This document shows positions 8,582 to 17,334 of a stretch of DNA of 56,955 nt, in pieces. Position 1 is the stretch's first letter. The number at the start of each line of letters is the position of its first letter. The position numbers and the translations under genes were made by a program. The DNA comes from JAJTHJ01 sp046316025 (GTDB lineage Bacteria; Pseudomonadota; Gammaproteobacteria; Burkholderiales; Burkholderiaceae_F), in contig JBKCXU010000079.1 of assembly GCA_046316025.1 (NCBI GenBank), positions 1 through 56,955 on the forward strand, given 5' to 3'. The notes under the pieces were generated by a model. The model ran no database searches and was not told where the DNA came from. It saw only the letters and a list, made by a program, of their open reading frames with translations.

Positions 8582-11500
8582 CTCTGCCGCCACCCTGGTG
8601 GCCGTAGCCTCGCCCGTGCCGGTGCGGGTGGTGGTCGTCACGCTCGACAGCCATCTGGCGAGCGCCACCGAGCGCGCTCAGCACACGCTGCTGCGCGAGT
8701 TGCCCGGCCTGCGGCTGTCGCTGCACGCCGCTTCCGAATGGGGCGACGATCCGGCCGCGCTGGAACGCTGCCGCGCCGACATCGCACAGGGCGACATCGT
8801 GATCGTCACCATGATGTTCATGGACGATCACATCCAGGCGGTGCTGCCGGCGCTGCAAGCGCGGCGCAACGACTGCGACGCAATGGTCGTCTGCCTGGCG
8901 GCTACCGAGGTCGCCAAACTCACAAAGCTGGGCCGCTTCGACATGAGCGCGCCGGCCGGCCCGGTGCTGAGCCTGCTCAAGCGCCTGCGCGGTGGCCGCA
9001 AGGAAGGCGAACCCAAGACCGCCAGCAACGGCGAAGCGCAGATGCGCATGCTGCGCCGGCTGCCGAAGATCCTGCGCTTCGTGCCCGGCACGGCGCAGGA
9101 CGTGCGCGCGTACTTCCTCACCATGCAGTACTGGCTGGCGGGGTCGGACGACAACGTCGCCAATCTCGTGCGCTTCCTGGTCGACCGCTATGCCGACGGT
9201 GCGCGCCGCGTGCTGCGCGGCCAGTTGAAGCCGCAGGCGCCGGCCGACTACCCGGACGTGGGCGTCTACCACCCGCGCATGAAAGGCCGCATCGGCGAGC
9301 GCGCGGAGGCGCTGCCGGGCATCGCGACCGGCAAGGGCACGGTCGGGCTGCTGGTGATGCGCTCTTATGTGCTGGCCGGCAATGCCGGCCACTACGACGG
9401 CGTGATCGCCGCTCTGGAAGCGCGGGGCCTGCGCGTGATCCCCGCCTTTGCCAGCGGGCTGGACGCGCGGCCGGCGATCGAGAAGTTCTTCATCCGCGAC
9501 GGGCGCCCCGCCATCGACGCGCTGCTGTCGCTTACCGGCTTCTCGCTGGTGGGCGGCCCGGCCTACAACGACGCGCGCGCCGCCGAAGAGGTGCTGGCGC
9601 GGCTCGACGTGCCGTATCTGGCCGCGCATTCAGTGGAGTTCCAGACGGTCGAGCAATGGGCCGGGTCCGACCGCGGCCTGATGCCGGTGGAGGCGACGAT
9701 GATGGTCGCGATCCCCGAGCTCGACGGCGCCACCGGGCCGATGGTCTACGGCGGCCGCGGCAGCCATGGTGAGCAGTGCCAAGGCTGCGCCAAGCGCTGC
9801 ACGGTCGAAGCCTTCGACCGCCGCCGCGACATGGCGTTTTGCACGGAGCGCGTGGACATGCTGGCCGCCCGTGTCGAGAAGCTGGTGCGGCTGCGCCGCG
9901 CCGTGCGCGCCGAGCGCAAGCTGGCCGCGGTGCTCTTCAACTTCCCGCCCAACGCCGGCAACATCGGCACCGCCGCGCATCTGTCGGTGTTCGCCTCCCT
10001 GCACCATCTGATGCAGGCGCTGGCCGCCGATGGCTACCAGGTCGAGGTGCCGGCCAGCGTGGACGAGTTGCGCGAGCGCATCCTGCACGGCAACGCGGCG
10101 CGCTTTGGCGCGGTGGCCAATGTGCATGCGCGCATTGCGACGGACGACCACGTCCGTCGCGAAAAACACCTCGCCGAGATCGAGCGCGCCTGGGGCCCGG
10201 CGCCCGGCAAGCAGCAGGCCGACGGTGCCAGCATCCACGTGCTGGGCGCGCAGTTCGGCAATCTGTTTGTCGGTGTGCAGCCTTCTTTCGGCTACGAAGG
10301 CGACCCGATGCGGTTGCTGTTCGAAAAAGGCTTCGCGCCCACGCATGCCTTCAGCGCGTTCTACCGCTGGCTGCGCGAAGACTACGGCGCGCATGCGGTG
10401 CTGCACTTCGGCACGCATGGCGCGCTGGAGTTCATGCCGGGCAAGCAGGCTGGGTTGTCCGGCGCTTGCTGGCCGGACCGGCTGATCGGCGATCTGCCGA
10501 ACCTGTACCTGTACGCGTCGAACAATCCGTCCGAAGGCACCATCGCCAAGCGCCGCGCCGCCGCCACCCTGGTGAGTTATCTGACGCCGCCGATCGCGCA
10601 GGCGGGCCTGTATCGCGGGCTGGCCGATCTCAAGGCCACGCTCGACCATTGGCGCCGCCTTGAGCCGGGCGAACTGCGCGAGCGCGACGAACTCGCGGCC
10701 AGCATTCAGACCCAGGCCGCGGCACTCGAACTCGCCCCCGCCGAGCCGCGCTGGGGCGCCGATGCCGAGGCGCGCATCGCCCGCGTACTCGAACAATTGC
10801 AGGAACTGGAGCAGACGCTGATCCCGCACGGCCTGCATGTGGTCGGCCAAGCGCCCAGCGAGGAAGAGCGCGTGGACATGCTGCTGGCGGTCGCGCAGGC
10901 GAGTTTTGGCAAGACGCCCACGCGCGAGTCGGTGGCGGCACTCGCGCGCGGTGCCCCGGCCGAAGAGGCCGCCGTGCTCGCGCAGTGCGAAGACGCGGCC
11001 ACGCTCTTCCGCGAACTCGCCGCCACGCATGCGCTGCTGGCGGCCGATCACGAGATCGCCGCGCTGCTGCGCGCGCTCGACGGCCGCTTCATGCGGCCGG
11101 CGCCCGGCGGCGACCTGCTGCGCACGCCGGCGATTCTGCCCACCGGGCGCAACGTGCATGGCTTCGATCCCTTCCGCATCCCCAGCCGCTGGGCGGTGGC
11201 CGACGGCGCGCAGCAGGCGCAGCGGCTGCTGGCGCGGCATGTCGCCGACGGCAATGCGCTGCCGGAGTCGATCGCGCTGGTGCTTTGGGGCACCGACAAC
11301 CTCAAGACCGAAGGCGGGCCGATCGCGCAGGCGCTCGCCTTGATGGGCGCGCGCCCGCGGCTGGACAGCTATGGCCGTATCTGCGGCGCCGAGTTGCTGC
11401 CGTTGGCGGAGGTCGGCCGGCCGCGGATCGACGTGGTGATGACGCTCTCCGGCATCTTCCGCGACCTGCTGCCGCTGCAAATCAAGCTGCTGGCCGAGGC

Positions 11501-12338
11501 CGCGTATCTGGCGGCGCAGGCCGACGAGCCGCTGGAGAGCAACTTCATCCGCAAGCACGCGCTCGCCTACCAGCGCGAGCACGGCTGCGATCTGGAGACC
11601 GCCGCGCTGCGGGTCTTTTCCAACGCCGACGGCGCCTACGGCTCCAACGTGAATCACCTGATCGACAGCAGCCGCTGGGACGACGAAGACGAACTCGCCG
11701 AGTGCTACACGCGCCGCAAGTGCTTCGCCTACGGTCGCGCCGGCCAGCCGCAACAGCAGGCCAAGCTGCTCAACAGCATGCTGGCCGATGTGTCGCTCGC
11801 CTACCAGAATCTCGACTCGGTGGAGCTCGGCGTCACCACGGTCGATCACTACTTCGACACCCTGGGCGGCATCAGCCGCGCCGTGAAGCGCGTCCGCGCC
11901 GAGGCAGTGCCGGTCTACATCGGCGACCAGACGAGCGGCGGCGGCGCGGTGCGCACGCTGGCCGAGCAGGTGGCGCTGGAGACCCGCACCCGCACACTCA
12001 ACCCCAAGTGGTACGAGGGGATGCTCAAGCACGGCTACGAAGGCGTGCGGCAGATCGAGGTGCAGGTGACCAACACGATGGGCTGGTCGGCCACCACCGG
12101 GCAGGTCGCGCCCTGGGTCTACCAGCAACTGACCAGCACCTTCGTGCTCGACGACGCCATGCGCGAGCGGCTGGCGCAACTGAACCCGACGGCGAGTGCG
12201 AAGGTGGCCAACCGGCTGCTGGAAGCGCACGAACGCCGCTACTGGACGCCCGACGAGGCGACCTTGGCCGCGCTGCGCGCGGCCACCGAAGAACTTGAGG
12301 ATCGGATCGAGGGAATCGACGCCAGGATGGCCGCATGA
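8553..12338 (+). CDS. bchH: Magnesium chelatase subunit BchH
   Basis: A 1,261-residue porphyrin-binding subunit that, with BchI and BchD, inserts Mg into protoporphyrin IX. Family segments include FNFPPNAGNIGTAAHLSVFA, VLHFGTHGALEFMPGKQAGL, YASNNPSEGTIAKRR, VLWGTDNLKTEGGPIAQAL and the C-terminal VQVTNTMGWSATTGQVAPWV. The ATG at 8553 lies inside the end of bchB, with no strong Shine-Dalgarno visible, suggesting translational coupling. bchI and bchD are not in the window. Its stop overlaps the bchL start by four bases. Confidence 0.97.
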   Translation: MKPKRTTAADSAATLVAVASPVPVRVVVVTLDSHLASATERAQHTLLRELPGLRLSLHAASEWGDDPAALERCRADIAQGDIVIVTMMFMDDHIQAVLPALQARRNDCDAMVVCLAATEVAKLTKLGRFDMSAPAGPVLSLLKRLRGGRKEGEPKTASNGEAQMRMLRRLPKILRFVPGTAQDVRAYFLTMQYWLAGSDDNVANLVRFLVDRYADGARRVLRGQLKPQAPADYPDVGVYHPRMKGRIGERAEALPGIATGKGTVGLLVMRSYVLAGNAGHYDGVIAALEARGLRVIPAFASGLDARPAIEKFFIRDGRPAIDALLSLTGFSLVGGPAYNDARAAEEVLARLDVPYLAAHSVEFQTVEQWAGSDRGLMPVEATMMVAIPELDGATGPMVYGGRGSHGEQCQGCAKRCTVEAFDRRRDMAFCTERVDMLAARVEKLVRLRRAVRAERKLAAVLFNFPPNAGNIGTAAHLSVFASLHHLMQALAADGYQVEVPASVDELRERILHGNAARFGAVANVHARIATDDHVRREKHLAEIERAWGPAPGKQQADGASIHVLGAQFGNLFVGVQPSFGYEGDPMRLLFEKGFAPTHAFSAFYRWLREDYGAHAVLHFGTHGALEFMPGKQAGLSGACWPDRLIGDLPNLYLYASNNPSEGTIAKRRAAATLVSYLTPPIAQAGLYRGLADLKATLDHWRRLEPGELRERDELAASIQTQAAALELAPAEPRWGADAEARIARVLEQLQELEQTLIPHGLHVVGQAPSEEERVDMLLAVAQASFGKTPTRESVAALARGAPAEEAAVLAQCEDAATLFRELAATHALLAADHEIAALLRALDGRFMRPAPGGDLLRTPAILPTGRNVHGFDPFRIPSRWAVADGAQQAQRLLARHVADGNALPESIALVLWGTDNLKTEGGPIAQALALMGARPRLDSYGRICGAELLPLAEVGRPRIDVVMTLSGIFRDLLPLQIKLLAEAAYLAAQADEPLESNFIRKHALAYQREHGCDLETAALRVFSNADGAYGSNVNHLIDSSRWDDEDELAECYTRRKCFAYGRAGQPQQQAKLLNSMLADVSLAYQNLDSVELGVTTVDHYFDTLGGISRAVKRVRAEAVPVYIGDQTSGGGAVRTLAEQVALETRTRTLNPKWYEGMLKHGYEGVRQIEVQVTNTMGWSATTGQVAPWVYQQLTSTFVLDDAMRERLAQLNPTASAKVANRLLEAHERRYWTPDEATLAALRAATEELEDRIEGIDARMAA

Positions 12339-13246
12339 ACGACATCGTCTCCGTACCGATTTCCGAGTTGAAGCGCGCCCGCCCGCCCGACGGCGAGGGC
12401 AGCGTGCAAGTGCAGATGGACCCCAACGTCAAGATCGGCACCGCCAAGGTGTTCGCGGTCTACGGCAAGGGCGGCATCGGGAAGAGCACCACCTCGTCCA
12501 ACCTGTCGGTGGCTTTCAGCAAGCTCGGCAAGCGCGTGCTGCAGATCGGCTGCGACCCCAAGCACGACTCCACCTTCACGCTGACCAAGCGGCTGGTGCC
12601 GACCGTGATCGACATTCTTGAGACCGTCGATTTTCACGGCGAGGAACTTCGCCCCGAGGACTACGTGTTCGCCGGCTACAACGGCGTGATGTGCGTGGAA
12701 GCCGGGGGCCCGCCGGCCGGCACCGGCTGCGGTGGCTACGTCGTGGGCCAGACGGTCAAGCTGCTCAAGGAGCACCACCTGCTGGAAGACACCGACGTGG
12801 TGATCTTCGACGTGCTGGGCGACGTGGTCTGCGGCGGCTTTGCCGCGCCCTTGCAGCACGCCGAGCGCGCGCTGATCGTCACCGCCAACGACTTCGATTC
12901 GATCTTCGCGATGAATCGGATCGTCGCCGCGATCCAGGCCAAGTCGAAGAACTACCGGGTGCGCCTGGGCGGCGTGATCGCCAATCGTTCGGACGCGACC
13001 GACCAGATCGACAAGTTCAACGAGGTGGTGGGTCTGAAGACGATGGCGCGCTTTCCGGCGCTGGACGTGATCCGCAAGAGCCGGTTGAAGAAGTCCACGC
13101 TTTTTGAAATGGAGTCCACCCCCGAGGTCGAGGCGGTGCAGCAGGAATACCTGCAACTGGCCGCGCGGCTGTGGGCGGGCACTGAGCCGCAGATGGTCAC
13201 GCCGATGAAGGATCGGGACATCTTCGATTTGTTGGGGTTCGACTGA
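12335..13246 (+). CDS. bchL: Dark-operative protochlorophyllide reductase iron protein BchL
   Basis: A 303-residue NifH-like ATPase dimer that donates electrons to BchNB. The P-loop GKGGIGKST spans residues 44-52. The switch motif includes GCDPKHDSTFT, and the two cysteines that hold the intersubunit [4Fe-4S] cluster are C132 (GTGCGGY) and C166 (VVCGGFA). Last gene of the operon: bchM, normally next in bchFNBHLM, is not present, and a REP-like element follows instead. Confidence 0.97.
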   Translation: MNDIVSVPISELKRARPPDGEGSVQVQMDPNVKIGTAKVFAVYGKGGIGKSTTSSNLSVAFSKLGKRVLQIGCDPKHDSTFTLTKRLVPTVIDILETVDFHGEELRPEDYVFAGYNGVMCVEAGGPPAGTGCGGYVVGQTVKLLKEHHLLEDTDVVIFDVLGDVVCGGFAAPLQHAERALIVTANDFDSIFAMNRIVAAIQAKSKNYRVRLGGVIANRSDATDQIDKFNEVVGLKTMARFPALDVIRKSRLKKSTLFEMESTPEVEAVQQEYLQLAARLWAGTEPQMVTPMKDRDIFDLLGFD

Positions 13247-13310
13247 GAGGCGAGGCGGGTTGCGATGTGTTCCTTTGGCCAGCGGTCTTGGGGCGCCCCG
13301 CGCTTCGCGC

Positions 13311-13444
13311 CCCCCTCTCCCGGGGGGAGTGGGTTTCCCGCCCCGGAGCCGCGCGCTGGTAGGCGCGCGTCGCTCCAGCGGCGCAAAGCTCGCGCTTTCC
13401 GAAACCCCGCTTCCGCCCCCCCGGGAGAGGGGTTGGGGTGAGGG
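13311..13444. repeat. REP-like inverted repeat element after bchL
   Basis: About 134 bases with inverted arms CCCCTCTCCCGGGGGG (from 13312) and its complement at 13416-13432, ending GGGGTGAGGG. The 251-base space between bchL and the permease gene holds this and no convincing gene. It can fold into a long GC-rich hairpin and may end the bch transcript. Same general family as the elements at 22462, 36546, 47788 and 49374. Confidence 0.75.
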
Positions 13445-13497
13445 AAGACCGCAGCGCATGGCTCACACCGCCCAACGCGGCAGCGCCTGACACGCGC

Positions 13498-14397
13498 ATG
13501 TCCACGCAAGCAACCTTCCGCCCCCGTGCCGGTCGCTGGCTCGTCGCCGGCCTGCCGCTCGCCTACCTGTGGCTCTTCTTCGCCATCCCCTGCCTGTTGA
13601 TGCTGCTGGCGAGCTTCCGCGTGCCGGGGGAGTTCGGCGGGCTGGCGCCGCTCGTCGGCAGCGACGGCACGCCCGCGCTCAGCCTGCGCAGCTACGCGGA
13701 TCTTTTCGGCAGCACGATCTATCTGTGGCTCTTTGCCAAGTCGCTGGCCATCGCGCTCGTCACCACGGTGCTGTGCCTGCTGATCGCCTACCCGCTGGCG
13801 CTGCTGATCGCGCGCAGCCCAAAGCGCTGGCGCGACCTGCTATTGCTGGCCGTGATCCTGCCGTTCTGGAGCAACTTCCTGATCCGCGTTTACGCGTGGA
13901 TGATCCTGCTCGGGCCAGAATGGGCGATCGCCAAGACGATCAACGCGGTGCTGGGTGTGTTCGGCATCGAGCCGGTGACCTTGATGTTCTCCTCGTTCGC
14001 GGTGATCCTGGTGCTGGTGTACGTGCACCTGCCGTTCATGGTGCTGCCGCTGTACGCCAACCTGGAAAAGCACGACCCGGCGCTGATCGACGCCGCGCAG
14101 GACCTGGGCGCCAGCCCCTGGCAGCGCTTCCGCTACGTGACCTGGCCGCTGTCGCTGCCGGGGGTGTTTGCCGGCGCGGCGCTGGTGTTCATCCCCGCCT
14201 TCGGCATCTTTGCGGTGCCCGATCTCGTCGGCGGCACCGACGGCATCATGATCGGCAACGTGATCAAGCAGCAGTTCCTGGAGACGCGCAACTGGCCGTT
14301 CGGCTCGGTGCTGTCGATCATGCTGACGCTGATCGCCCTCGCGCTGACCGGGCTGGCGGCGCTGGCCGCGCGCCCGCGGCGCACCGCTGCCGTATGA
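13498..14397 (+). CDS. ABC transporter permease, spermidine/putrescine type (PotB/PotH-like)
   Basis: A 299-residue inner-membrane permease with six predicted helices. The EAA-like cytoplasmic loop is LIDAAQDLGASPWQRFRYVTWPLSLPG, and IPAFGIFAVPDLVGGTDGIM is typical of PotB/PotH. The ATG at 13498 gives a normal start; an upstream GTG at 13438 in frame would add 20 residues that overlap the repeat. It overlaps the next permease by ATGA. The ATPase normally encoded first (PotA/PotG) is absent. Substrate is inferred from family only. Confidence 0.88.
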   Translation: MSTQATFRPRAGRWLVAGLPLAYLWLFFAIPCLLMLLASFRVPGEFGGLAPLVGSDGTPALSLRSYADLFGSTIYLWLFAKSLAIALVTTVLCLLIAYPLALLIARSPKRWRDLLLLAVILPFWSNFLIRVYAWMILLGPEWAIAKTINAVLGVFGIEPVTLMFSSFAVILVLVYVHLPFMVLPLYANLEKHDPALIDAAQDLGASPWQRFRYVTWPLSLPGVFAGAALVFIPAFGIFAVPDLVGGTDGIMIGNVIKQQFLETRNWPFGSVLSIMLTLIALALTGLAALAARPRRTAAV

Positions 14398-15173
14398 AGC
14401 GCGCGATTCCGCTCTGGCTGTGGGTCGCGGCGCTGGCCGCGTACCTGTTTCTGTACGTCCCGCTGGCGGTGGTGGTGGTGTTCTCGTTCAACGACTCCAA
14501 GTTGAACGCGCAGTGGGTGGGTTTCACCACCGCCTGGTACGTGAAGCTCTTCAACAACGAGCAGATGCTGACCGCCGCGCGCAACTCGCTGGTGATCGCG
14601 GTGTCCAGCGCGCTCGCCGCCACGGTGCTCGGCACGATGGCGGGCTTTGCCCTGCACAAGTACAAGGCGCGCGTGCTGCCGGTGCTGGTGTTCGCACCCA
14701 TCGCGATGCCCGAGATCCTGATGGGTGTGGCGCTGCTGATGTTCTTCGTGCTGATCAACCTGACGCTGGGGCTGGTGTCGGTCACGCTCGCGCACGTGGC
14801 GTTTTGCATCGGCTACGTGGCGATCGTCGTGCGCTCGCGCTTGGCAGGGATGGACGAGAGCCTGGTCGAGGCCGCGCGCGACTGCGGCGCGCGCCCCTGG
14901 CAGGCGTTCCGCCATGTAACGCTGCCGCTGATCATGCCCGGCGTGATCGCCGGCGCACTGATGGCGTTTACGCTGTCGATCGACGACTTCGTCATCACTT
15001 TCTTTACCGCCGGCGCGACCGCCTCCACGCTGCCCTTGCAGATTTACTCGATGGTCAAGATCGCGGTGACGCCGGAGGTCAATGCGGTTTCGACCTTGTT
15101 GCTGTTGCTGACCTTGGCGCTGATCGCGGTGGCCAGCCGCATCGCGCCGGGGGTGTTGAATGTTTCCAAGTAA
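14394..15173 (+). CDS. ABC transporter permease, spermidine/putrescine type (PotC/PotI-like)
   Basis: A 259-residue second permease with six helices. It contains VVFSFNDSKLNAQWVGFTT near the N-terminus, the EAA loop LVEAARDCGARPWQAFRHVT, and LSIDDFVITFFTAG, all typical of PotC/PotI. It is coupled to the first permease by an ATGA overlap and lies 17 bases before the binding-protein gene, so the three form one operon. Confidence 0.9.
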   Translation: MKRAIPLWLWVAALAAYLFLYVPLAVVVVFSFNDSKLNAQWVGFTTAWYVKLFNNEQMLTAARNSLVIAVSSALAATVLGTMAGFALHKYKARVLPVLVFAPIAMPEILMGVALLMFFVLINLTLGLVSVTLAHVAFCIGYVAIVVRSRLAGMDESLVEAARDCGARPWQAFRHVTLPLIMPGVIAGALMAFTLSIDDFVITFFTAGATASTLPLQIYSMVKIAVTPEVNAVSTLLLLLTLALIAVASRIAPGVLNVSK

Positions 15174-15190
15174 CCCTCCCGAGGACCCTC

Positions 15191-16315
15191 ATGAAAACGC
15201 TGAAACTCGCCCTGCTCGCCCTGACCACGGTGGCCGCGCTCGCCGGCTGCGGCAAGAAAGAGACCCCGCCCCCGCCGCCGCCGGCCGCAGCAGCAGCGCC
15301 GGCCAAGCCGACCGGGACGCTGAACCTCTACAACTGGAACAACTACATCGCGCCGGAGACGGTCGAGCGCTTTGAGAAGGAGTTCAACGCCAAGGTCGTG
15401 CAGACCTTTTACTCCGACAACGACGAGCTGCTCGCCAAGCTCGCCGCCGGCGCCACCGGCTACGACATCCTGGTGCCGACCAGCAACGCGGTCGAGGTGC
15501 TGATCCGCAAGGGCGATTTGCTGGCGCTCGACCACGCCAAGCTGCCCAATATGAAGAACCTGAAGCCGGAGTTCATGGACACGAGCTTCGATCCGGGCAA
15601 CAAGTTCTCGGTGCCGTACGCCTATTCGACGACCGTGCTCGGCTACAACGACACGCAGTTGAAAAAGGCGGGCTTCGAGGTCAAGGGCCTGGAAGCGATC
15701 TTCGACCCCGCCGTCGCCTGCAAGCTGAAGAACCGCATCACCGTACTCGACTCGCCGGACGAGGTGTTCTCGGCGGCTTTCTTCTATCTGGGCATCGACC
15801 CCAACACGCAGTCGGTGGACGACTACAAGAAGGCGGCCGAGGCGATCAAGCGCGCCAAGCGCTGCTGGGCGGCGTTCAATTCGTCGTCCTACATCAAGGA
15901 GCTGTCGAGCGGCAACATCTGGCTGGCGCTGGGGTATTCGAACGACTTCTTCCAGGCCAACCTGGAGGCTGCCGCGGCCAAGCAGGACTTCACGGTCGTC
16001 GCCGCGATTCCCAGCCAGGGCGCGGTGATGTCGGTGGACAACATGGTGATCCACAAGGGCGCGCCCAACCCGGAGCTGGCGCACGCCTTCGTCAACTTCA
16101 TGCTCGACGGCAAGAACGCGGCGGAGCTCTCCAACCTGATCGGCTCCGGCAGCGCCAATGCCGCGGCGATGGAGTTCATCAAGCCCGAGGTCAAGGCGCA
16201 GGCCGCCGTGTTCCCCGACGCGGAGACGGCCAAGAAGCTGCGTCAGTTGAAGCTGCTGCCGAGCGAACTGCGGCAGGAGCGCGGCCGGCTGTGGACGGAG
16301 ATCAAGGCGAAGTAA
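15191..16315 (+). CDS. Lipoprotein polyamine-type substrate-binding protein (PotD/PotF-like)
   Basis: A 374-residue extracytoplasmic binding protein. The signal peptide ends in a lipobox LAALAGC, with Cys20 as the lipidated residue, followed by an unusual Pro/Ala-rich tether (PPPPPPAAAAAPAK). The mature part begins GTLNLYNWNNYIAPETVERF, the hallmark of PotD/PotF. Periplasmic, working with the two upstream permeases. E. coli PotF is a soluble periplasmic protein, so a lipoprotein form is mildly unusual. Polyamine specificity is inferred. Confidence 0.92.
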   Translation: MKTLKLALLALTTVAALAGCGKKETPPPPPPAAAAAPAKPTGTLNLYNWNNYIAPETVERFEKEFNAKVVQTFYSDNDELLAKLAAGATGYDILVPTSNAVEVLIRKGDLLALDHAKLPNMKNLKPEFMDTSFDPGNKFSVPYAYSTTVLGYNDTQLKKAGFEVKGLEAIFDPAVACKLKNRITVLDSPDEVFSAAFFYLGIDPNTQSVDDYKKAAEAIKRAKRCWAAFNSSSYIKELSSGNIWLALGYSNDFFQANLEAAAAKQDFTVVAAIPSQGAVMSVDNMVIHKGAPNPELAHAFVNFMLDGKNAAELSNLIGSGSANAAAMEFIKPEVKAQAAVFPDAETAKKLRQLKLLPSELRQERGRLWTEIKAK

Positions 16316-16320
16316 CCTGC

Positions 16321-16398
16321 CGTCGCCCCGGCGCAGGCCGGGGCCCAGCGACTTTTCGCTAACGACACGGTGCCCCGCGGGCCCGCGTCGGGGCGACG
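16321..16398. repeat. Short inverted-repeat element, probable bidirectional terminator
   Basis: Outer arms CGTCGCCCCG (16321-16330) and CGGGGCGACG (16389-16398) enclose an inner hairpin CCCCGGC-GCAG-GCCGGGG. It lies between two convergent genes, so it may stop both transcripts. Its inner stretch CCCAGCGACT recurs at 22391. Confidence 0.65.
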
Positions 16399-16404
16399 GA
16401 TGCC

Positions 16405-17310
16405 TTAAGTCCGCTGCCCCACCGCGGCCAGCGTGGTGAAGTCATCGGCGTAGCCCCGCAGGCGCTTGATCAGGTGCGCGCGCTGCTCGGGGGTGGCCGA
16501 GTCGAGCAGCGCCGCGATCGACTCGGCGTTGCCGCGGCGAAACTCCATGATCTGCGCGCGGACTTCGGCGCTCTGGGGTGTCGCGAGGCCGGCGAAGTAA
16601 GCGCGCAGCCAGTCCGCAGCGACCGACGGCGCGGGCCGCTCAGCCTGCACCCGGCGCAGCAAGGCGATCAGCGCCTTTTGGCGGCGCTCGCGTTCTTCGA
16701 TCCACCAGGCGGCGTTGCCCGGCCGCGCCAGCAGCGTGCGGCGGATCTGCGCACGCTGCGCCTCGGTGAGGGGGCCGAGCCAGGTTTCCGCGCGCTCGGT
16801 GTTGCGCTTGAAGCGGTCTTCGAGCGACTCCTGGCCGTTAGCGCGCGCCAGTTCGCGCCGCGCCTTCGATGTGTCGCTGTCCAGTTTGCGCTCCAGGTGC
16901 TCGATCTGCGCCGGAGTCAGAGTCAACGCCAGCGCCGCCAGGGCGGGCGCCGCGCGCTCGCTCAGCCGCTCCAGCGCGGCGGTCGCGTCGGAGTACAGCG
17001 CAAGCAGGTCTTCGGCGCCGAGGCGCCCCTGCTCGATGCGCCGCTCCACGTCGGTGAGCCATTGCGCATACCCGGGCAACTGGGCCGTCCGGTGCCACGC
17101 GAGCAGCGGCTGCACGCGCGTCCGCACCAGCTGGCTCTGCTCGCTGTCCAGATCGAGGTAGCTGTCCAACGCGAAGACGAGCAGCGTGTCGGCATTGTTG
17201 TAGCCGAGTTTGACGGTCGAGCAAGCGGCGAGCAGCAGCGCACCGAACGCCGCCGCCGCGAGGGCGCGCCAGCGGATCGACAGGGGGCCGGTGTTACGCT
17301 TGAGTCGCAT
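16405..17310 (-). CDS. DUF6279-type outer lipoprotein
   Basis: A 301-residue lipoprotein: the signal peptide ends GALLLAAC, with Cys30 acylated, followed directly by STVKLGYNNADTLLVFALDSYLDL, the start of DUF6279 proteins common in Pseudomonadota. The rest is helical and charged (VRTRVQPLLAWHR...), with no enzyme motif visible; function is unknown. The ATG at 17310 is preceded by AAGGAGAT. It diverges from glmU with only 24 bases between the two start codons. Confidence 0.82.
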   Translation of the reverse strand: MRLKRNTGPLSIRWRALAAAAFGALLLAACSTVKLGYNNADTLLVFALDSYLDLDSEQSQLVRTRVQPLLAWHRTAQLPGYAQWLTDVERRIEQGRLGAEDLLALYSDATAALERLSERAAPALAALALTLTPAQIEHLERKLDSDTSKARRELARANGQESLEDRFKRNTERAETWLGPLTEAQRAQIRRTLLARPGNAAWWIEERERRQKALIALLRRVQAERPAPSVAADWLRAYFAGLATPQSAEVRAQIMEFRRGNAESIAALLDSATPEQRAHLIKRLRGYADDFTTLAAVGQRT

Positions 17311-17334
17311 AAGGACAATCTCCTTCAAGCCGCC

